From Pseudomonadota bacterium (GTDB lineage: Bacteria > Desulfobacterota > Desulfobacteria > Desulfobacterales > ETH-SRB1): a DNA stretch of 9,871 nucleotides. The translations under genes were made by a program, and so were the position numbers. Every line of letters starts with the position of its first letter. The stretch's first letter is position 1. Location: NCBI GenBank assembly GCA_018897415.1, contig JAHIKR010000374.1:1-9871 (forward strand). Direction: 5' to 3'. The notes beneath the pieces are model-generated. The model was given only the letters and a program-made list of their open reading frames with translations. It searched no databases and was not told where the DNA came from. This document shows, piece after piece, positions 6,253-9,871 of this stretch.

Positions 6253-7909
6253 AAATAAATATTTAATGAGCATCTGGATTTTTATCATCTTAATAATAGG
6301 TTTCTATTCGAGTACAGCTTTTGCAAAACTGTACCGTGTGGCAATTATACCGTTTAAGATAAATGCTGAAAAGGATATGACATTTTTAAAAGACGGTGTG
6401 ACAGATATGCTTTCATCCCGCCTTTCCTCTGGAGAGAACGTGGAAGTTATCGGCAGGGAAGAGACCGAAAAGGCAGTTAAATCCGTTGAGGCGGTTATTA
6501 ATGAAGAAAAAGCCAGAGAGGTCGGTGCTAAACTTGAAGCAGATTATGTTCTTTTTGGCAGCCTGACAATTTTTGGAGACAGTGTTAGCATTGACTCAAA
6601 AATGGTAGATGTTACCGGAAATAGAAAAACCCTTGCTTTTTATAATCAGAGCCGGGGCATTGACGAGGTAATTCCTAAAATAAATAATTTTGCCGAGCAT
6701 ATAAATGAAGAAGTATTTGGTCGGGTTATATTATCAAAAGAATTACCCGCAAAGCAGTCTCCACCAGTACAGCCCGACGACATACATGCTCATCCTGAAA
6801 CGCTTGTGCAGTCTTTTGATGATGATTATGAAGGTCCAGGCGAAAGGAGCGATCTAAATCCGGCATTTATCGTTACTCGTCCTCAAAAATCCTCAAGTGA
6901 ATTCTGGAAGAGCAGGAGTATAAGAGAGCTTATAAATGGTATTGCATTAGGCGATGTGGACCGCGACGGAAAGGTTGAGACAGTAATTATAACTCCTAAT
7001 TCAGTAAATATTAATCGCTTTGAAAATAATCGATTATTAGAAATAAATAAGGTTGGTGAAGACAAGTATAGAGTATATATCGGAGTTGATATTGCAGACA
7101 TTAATAGCAACGGTTATCCTGAAATTTTTGTAACAAGCTTGAATTTACAAAGGAATGTTGTCAATTCAATTGTGCTTGAATACGATGGTGAAAATTATGT
7201 TAAAATTATAGATAACAGCTCCTGGTATTACAGGGTGACTGAAATTCCAGGCCGTGGAAGCGTTCTATTTGGCCAGAAGCAAAAAACAGGCGGGCCTGAT
7301 ACTTTTTCCAGCGAAATATTTGAAATGGTCTGGAGCGACAACGAATATGTTCCAGATAGAAAAGTTCTTCCTTCAAACCACTCGAATTTAATGGGTTTTT
7401 GTCTTGGTGATGTTATGAACGATGGCGGAGAAGCTGTTGTTGCTTATGACAAGTCTGATTATATAAGAATTATCAATCAGTCAGGCAGGGCATTATGGAC
7501 AGGAAGTGTTCATTACGGGGGCAGCACGCTTTATTATGAAATGCCATCATTAGAGCCAGGCTCTGATAACCGCCAATATTATCCAATGAGAATAATTATA
7601 ACCGATATTGATTTGGACGGAAAATATGAAGTTATTGCGGTCAAAAACCATGAATTAACAGGAAGGTTGTTGAAACACTTAAGAAAATTCAAAGAAGCTC
7701 AAATAGAGTCGCTTTCATGGAACGGCCTGGGGCTTGTAACTAACTGGAAAACGGCAAAAATCTCCGGTTATATGCGTGACTTTGCTATTGGAGATTTTGA
7801 CAATGATGGAGAAGATGAAATAATAGCAGCAGTTATAAGTAAAGATGGCTCTGTTGTAGGTACACGCCCGAAAAGTTCGGTTATTTCTTATGACCTGAAG
7901 AAGAAATGA
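6239..7909 (+). CDS. Exported CsgG/FlgO-like + FG-GAP repeat protein
   Basis: This 556-residue protein begins with a signal peptide: KNK, a hydrophobic core around residues 11-23, and a likely cut after AFA (residue 29). Residues 31-165 (YRVAIIPFKIN, FLKDGVTDMLSSRL, VEVIGREE, ADYVLFGSLTIFGD) resemble the TolB-N/CsgG/FlgO-type domain of periplasmic and outer-membrane-linked proteins. After a proline- and acid-rich linker (about 170-220) come five FG-GAP/VCBS-type units with Ca-binding-like acidic loops: DVDRDG (239), DINSNG (287), DVMNDG (391), DIDLDG (456) and DFDNDG (519). They probably form a beta-propeller. The ATG lies within gatB, overlapping it by 14 nt, with GAAGGA 11 nt before it, so the two are translationally linked. 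The partner and function are unknown; a role in the periplasm or at the outer membrane is inferred. Confidence 0.85.
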   Translation: MNIFKNKYLMSIWIFIILIIGFYSSTAFAKLYRVAIIPFKINAEKDMTFLKDGVTDMLSSRLSSGENVEVIGREETEKAVKSVEAVINEEKAREVGAKLEADYVLFGSLTIFGDSVSIDSKMVDVTGNRKTLAFYNQSRGIDEVIPKINNFAEHINEEVFGRVILSKELPAKQSPPVQPDDIHAHPETLVQSFDDDYEGPGERSDLNPAFIVTRPQKSSSEFWKSRSIRELINGIALGDVDRDGKVETVIITPNSVNINRFENNRLLEINKVGEDKYRVYIGVDIADINSNGYPEIFVTSLNLQRNVVNSIVLEYDGENYVKIIDNSSWYYRVTEIPGRGSVLFGQKQKTGGPDTFSSEIFEMVWSDNEYVPDRKVLPSNHSNLMGFCLGDVMNDGGEAVVAYDKSDYIRIINQSGRALWTGSVHYGGSTLYYEMPSLEPGSDNRQYYPMRIIITDIDLDGKYEVIAVKNHELTGRLLKHLRKFKEAQIESLSWNGLGLVTNWKTAKISGYMRDFAIGDFDNDGEDEIIAAVISKDGSVVGTRPKSSVISYDLKKK

Positions 7910-7958
7910 TCATAAACGATACCATTACTTCACATTTTCGTAGTTGGTGTGTTATCCA

Positions 7959-9017
7959 ATGCAGAGAGAACTGATATTTAGCAAATCCCCGCGCAAGATC
8001 CTTATTATTAAACCGAGTTCTTTAGGGGACATTGTACATAGTTTGCCCTTTCTTGATGCGGTCAAGAGACGTTTTCCAGAAGCACAAATTCATTGGGTTG
8101 TGGCACGGGGCCTGCATACGTTTCTTGAAGATCATCCCCTTATCGATCGGCTCTGGATTTTCGACAAGGATCGATGGAAGCGGTTCTGTAATCTGAAAAA
8201 TACGATCAGGGAAATCGCCGGTTTCTTTTGGGCAGTGAAGTCTCAGAATTTCGATGTGTCGGTAGATCTATCCGGTCTGTTACGCAGCGGACTCATTATC
8301 ATGGCCTCCGGTGCCAGATACAAACTTGGTTTTAAGGAATCAGATGAAGGCAGCCCACTTTTCTATACCCATAAAATCGTGGGGGGTGTTGAAATACATG
8401 CTATTGACCGGTATTTGAAAATTGCGGCCTTTATGGGGTGTGATAGCGATTCAATCCGATATCCATTTGCGCCATTTCCGGAAAATCCGGCAATCTGTCG
8501 TAACCTGCCGAGTGAGTATATCGTTATGGCACCGTCGGCCGGAAAAGATGCCAATCGCTGGCCTTCGGACCGGTTCGGGCAATTGGCTGCCAAACTTCCC
8601 CTTCCGGTAGTGGTCATCAGCAGTTCTGCAGACGTACCCATAGCACAACATGTGCTTAGCTATTCAGAAGGCAATGCCATTTCTATTGCCGGTCAAACCA
8701 CCCTGAAGGAATTGATAGCAGTCATACGCAAAGCACGCTTTTTTATTTCCAATGATACGGGGCCGATGCATATTGCAGCGGCCTGTGAAGTGCCGGTTTT
8801 TGCTATTTTCGGACCAGCCAATCCGATTCGAACCGGCCCTTACGGTGCCATTCACACTGTCATACAGGAGGATCTCGACTGTGCGCCCTGTTACAGGAGA
8901 AAAGCGTGTGATGACTGGAAATGCATGAACAACCTCACCGTTGATAAGGTTTTTAACACCATACGAGATAAAATAGGCGAGATATTCACCTTTTCGTCCG
9001 AAAATCGCTCAACTTAG
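7959..9017 (+). CDS. Glycosyltransferase family 9, LPS heptosyltransferase-like
   Basis: A 352-residue GT-B enzyme of the ADP-heptose:LPS heptosyltransferase family, expected to add heptose or a related sugar to lipid A-core on the cytosolic face of the inner membrane. The N-terminal ILIIKPSSLGDIVHSLP block resembles WaaC/WaaF, with the conserved D at residue 24 of this start. The C-terminal part has NDTGPMHIAAA, then VPVFAIFGPANPIRTGPYG, the nucleotide-sugar site. A cysteine cluster (CAPCYRRKACDDWKC) near the end is typical of many members. I prefer the ATG at 7959; TTG at 7944 would add five residues, and neither has a good Shine-Dalgarno. Four hand-counted 60-base lines average about 49% GC against about 37% in the gene before it, which hints at separate ancestry. 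Its last 9 nt overlap the convergent gene. The exact acceptor is not known. Confidence 0.9.
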   Translation: MQRELIFSKSPRKILIIKPSSLGDIVHSLPFLDAVKRRFPEAQIHWVVARGLHTFLEDHPLIDRLWIFDKDRWKRFCNLKNTIREIAGFFWAVKSQNFDVSVDLSGLLRSGLIIMASGARYKLGFKESDEGSPLFYTHKIVGGVEIHAIDRYLKIAAFMGCDSDSIRYPFAPFPENPAICRNLPSEYIVMAPSAGKDANRWPSDRFGQLAAKLPLPVVVISSSADVPIAQHVLSYSEGNAISIAGQTTLKELIAVIRKARFFISNDTGPMHIAAACEVPVFAIFGPANPIRTGPYGAIHTVIQEDLDCAPCYRRKACDDWKCMNNLTVDKVFNTIRDKIGEIFTFSSENRST

Positions 9018-9857
9018 GTTTAAATGGGGCAGGAAGCCGTATTTTTTATAAATTTGCTGAGCTGATGATGTTATAAAATCAAGAAATTTCTGTGCGTTTT
9101 CTTGGTGCGGAGCATTGGATAATTTGCACACATAGTAATTAATTTTATCTCGCTGATCTAAGTCCTCGCCAGGCTCAACAACATCAAAAGCAAGTCCGCA
9201 TGACCTTGCATGAATAACCTCAGTATTCCATACAGGCCCTATATCTACTGTTTTTTTAGAAATACGAAGCGGTGTCTCTCTGTGATGTACAATCGTTAAT
9301 ATTGTCGTGCCTTCGGCCCGCTTTTCTTCCATAATTCGGTGTACAAGGCTGTTTCCGCCAGCCTGCCTGTACATATCCATTATATGAAATGCAATGTCTT
9401 CATTTTCAGGATCTGGCTGTGAGATACGAACATCATCCCCACCCATGTCCGCAACTGAATTTATATTTGCCGGATTGCCCTCTTGTACCATCAGGGACAG
9501 CCTGTTGTGCAGATAAAGATGGTATTCATCATTATTAATATGGCCGGAGCGTTCAAGAATCTTCATGCCGTTTTCATTGACCGAGGTATAAATGTCAGGA
9601 TAAATATCTAATGTTTTGTCCCTGAATAAAGCGCCTCCGGCTAAAATTTGCTTTAGTTCAAGGCCCGGAGGAAGGGTTTCATAGAAAATCCTTTTAACTT
9701 CAGGATATTCTTGTTGAAATGCAGAGATAATTTCTTCCATTGCCATGAATTGGTTCCCTGCCATAAATAAAACCAGATCAGATGAATCAGCTATTTCCAG
9801 ATTGTGAAAATCGTCTGCTCTGTCAGGTGGAATGACTGGGAAGTCTTTTTGGGGCAT
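9009..9857 (-). CDS. Signal-less ModA-like type 2 binding protein
   Basis: A 282-residue protein resembling molybdate/tungstate-type (ModA, PF13531-like) binding proteins. Visible are VLFMAGNQFMAMEEIISAFQQEYP (29-52), the RLSLMVQEGNPANINSVADMG stretch (119-139), RISQPDPENEDIAFHIMDMYRQAGG (144-168), VDIGPVWNTEV (204-214) and an ending NAQKFLDFITSSAQQIYKKYGF like the last helix of this fold. Unlike transport partners it has no signal peptide or lipobox; the first 27 residues are polar. The ATG is firm: GGAG lies 10 nt before it and an in-frame TAA stands at 9864-9866. So it is probably cytosolic, perhaps a sensor or ligand-binding adaptor, or a decayed exported protein. It converges on the glycosyltransferase gene with a 9-nt overlap. 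Ligand and partners are not visible, since the upstream DNA is outside the window. Confidence 0.8.
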   Translation of the reverse strand: MPQKDFPVIPPDRADDFHNLEIADSSDLVLFMAGNQFMAMEEIISAFQQEYPEVKRIFYETLPPGLELKQILAGGALFRDKTLDIYPDIYTSVNENGMKILERSGHINNDEYHLYLHNRLSLMVQEGNPANINSVADMGGDDVRISQPDPENEDIAFHIMDMYRQAGGNSLVHRIMEEKRAEGTTILTIVHHRETPLRISKKTVDIGPVWNTEVIHARSCGLAFDVVEPGEDLDQRDKINYYVCKLSNAPHQENAQKFLDFITSSAQQIYKKYGFLPHLNLS

Positions 9858-9871
9858 AAATAATTATCTCC

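Noticed and set aside
7944..7958. TTG start giving five more residues on the glycosyltransferase
   Set aside because: There is no better Shine-Dalgarno than for the ATG at 7959, and the extra MVCYP is not a family feature. It remains possible.
8363..8855. Several 60-90-codon open frames on both strands inside the glycosyltransferase gene
   Set aside because: They are out-of-frame or antisense to a strongly supported gene of higher GC, where stops are rarer; none has motifs or a ribosome site.
8991..9004. TTTTCG/CGAAAA hairpin as a terminator at the convergent junction
   Set aside because: The stem is at most 5-6 bp, AT-rich and not followed by a T-run on either strand, and it lies inside coding sequence.

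Overview
This window looks like chromosomal DNA from an AT-rich Gram-negative anaerobe, most plausibly a member of the Desulfobacterota (Desulfobacterales-like). The reasons are the gene content (gatB overlapping a signal-peptide FG-GAP protein, the tRNA-queuosine pair queA-tgt next to an Nfu-type gene and a class I aminotransferase, and an LPS-type heptosyltransferase) and the short GTTCAA/TTGAAC-type heptamer arrays between genes. The assignment is inferred from recognised families and style, not from any search. I saw no rRNA, tRNA, CRISPR array or transposase.

Layout. Positions 1-300 hold no gene: a long imperfect inverted repeat (2-228), then a heptamer tandem array (261-296). A five-gene minus-strand operon runs from 4126 down to 301: a DUF2065 membrane protein, queA, tgt, a small Nfu/NifU-C-like protein and a PLP-dependent aminotransferase. 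The spacings are 5, 38, 4 and 11 nt. A divergent intergenic region (4127-4812) separates it from the plus-strand genes. That region holds a minus-strand promoter, a 21-bp palindrome, a good plus-strand sigma70-like promoter, an orphan perfect Shine-Dalgarno with tiny ORFs, two heptamer arrays and a hairpin-forming repeat. The plus strand then carries gatB (4813-6252), an exported CsgG/FlgO-like plus FG-GAP protein that overlaps gatB by 14 nt (6239-7909), and a GT9 heptosyltransferase-like gene (7959-9017). At the right end a minus-strand ModA-like binding-protein gene (9009-9857) converges on the glycosyltransferase and overlaps it by 9 nt.

How the genes work together. QueA and Tgt act in the same tRNA modification (queuosine at position 34 of GUN-anticodon tRNAs), and GatB completes Gln-tRNA(Gln) and/or Asn-tRNA(Asn) by transamidation, so translation quality is a theme on both sides. 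The Nfu-like protein is an Fe-S carrier candidate. Its place next to queA-tgt may matter because later queuosine steps, such as epoxyqueuosine reduction, use Fe-S enzymes, but that link is inference. The FG-GAP protein and the glycosyltransferase belong to the envelope.

Most of the window is ordinary housekeeping. The items most worth a second look are the signal-less ModA-like protein (its start is fixed by an in-frame stop just upstream), the dispersed heptamer arrays, the long inverted repeat at the left edge, and the promoter / orphan Shine-Dalgarno / mini-ORF cassette ahead of gatB. I found no clear evidence of a complete new multi-gene system.
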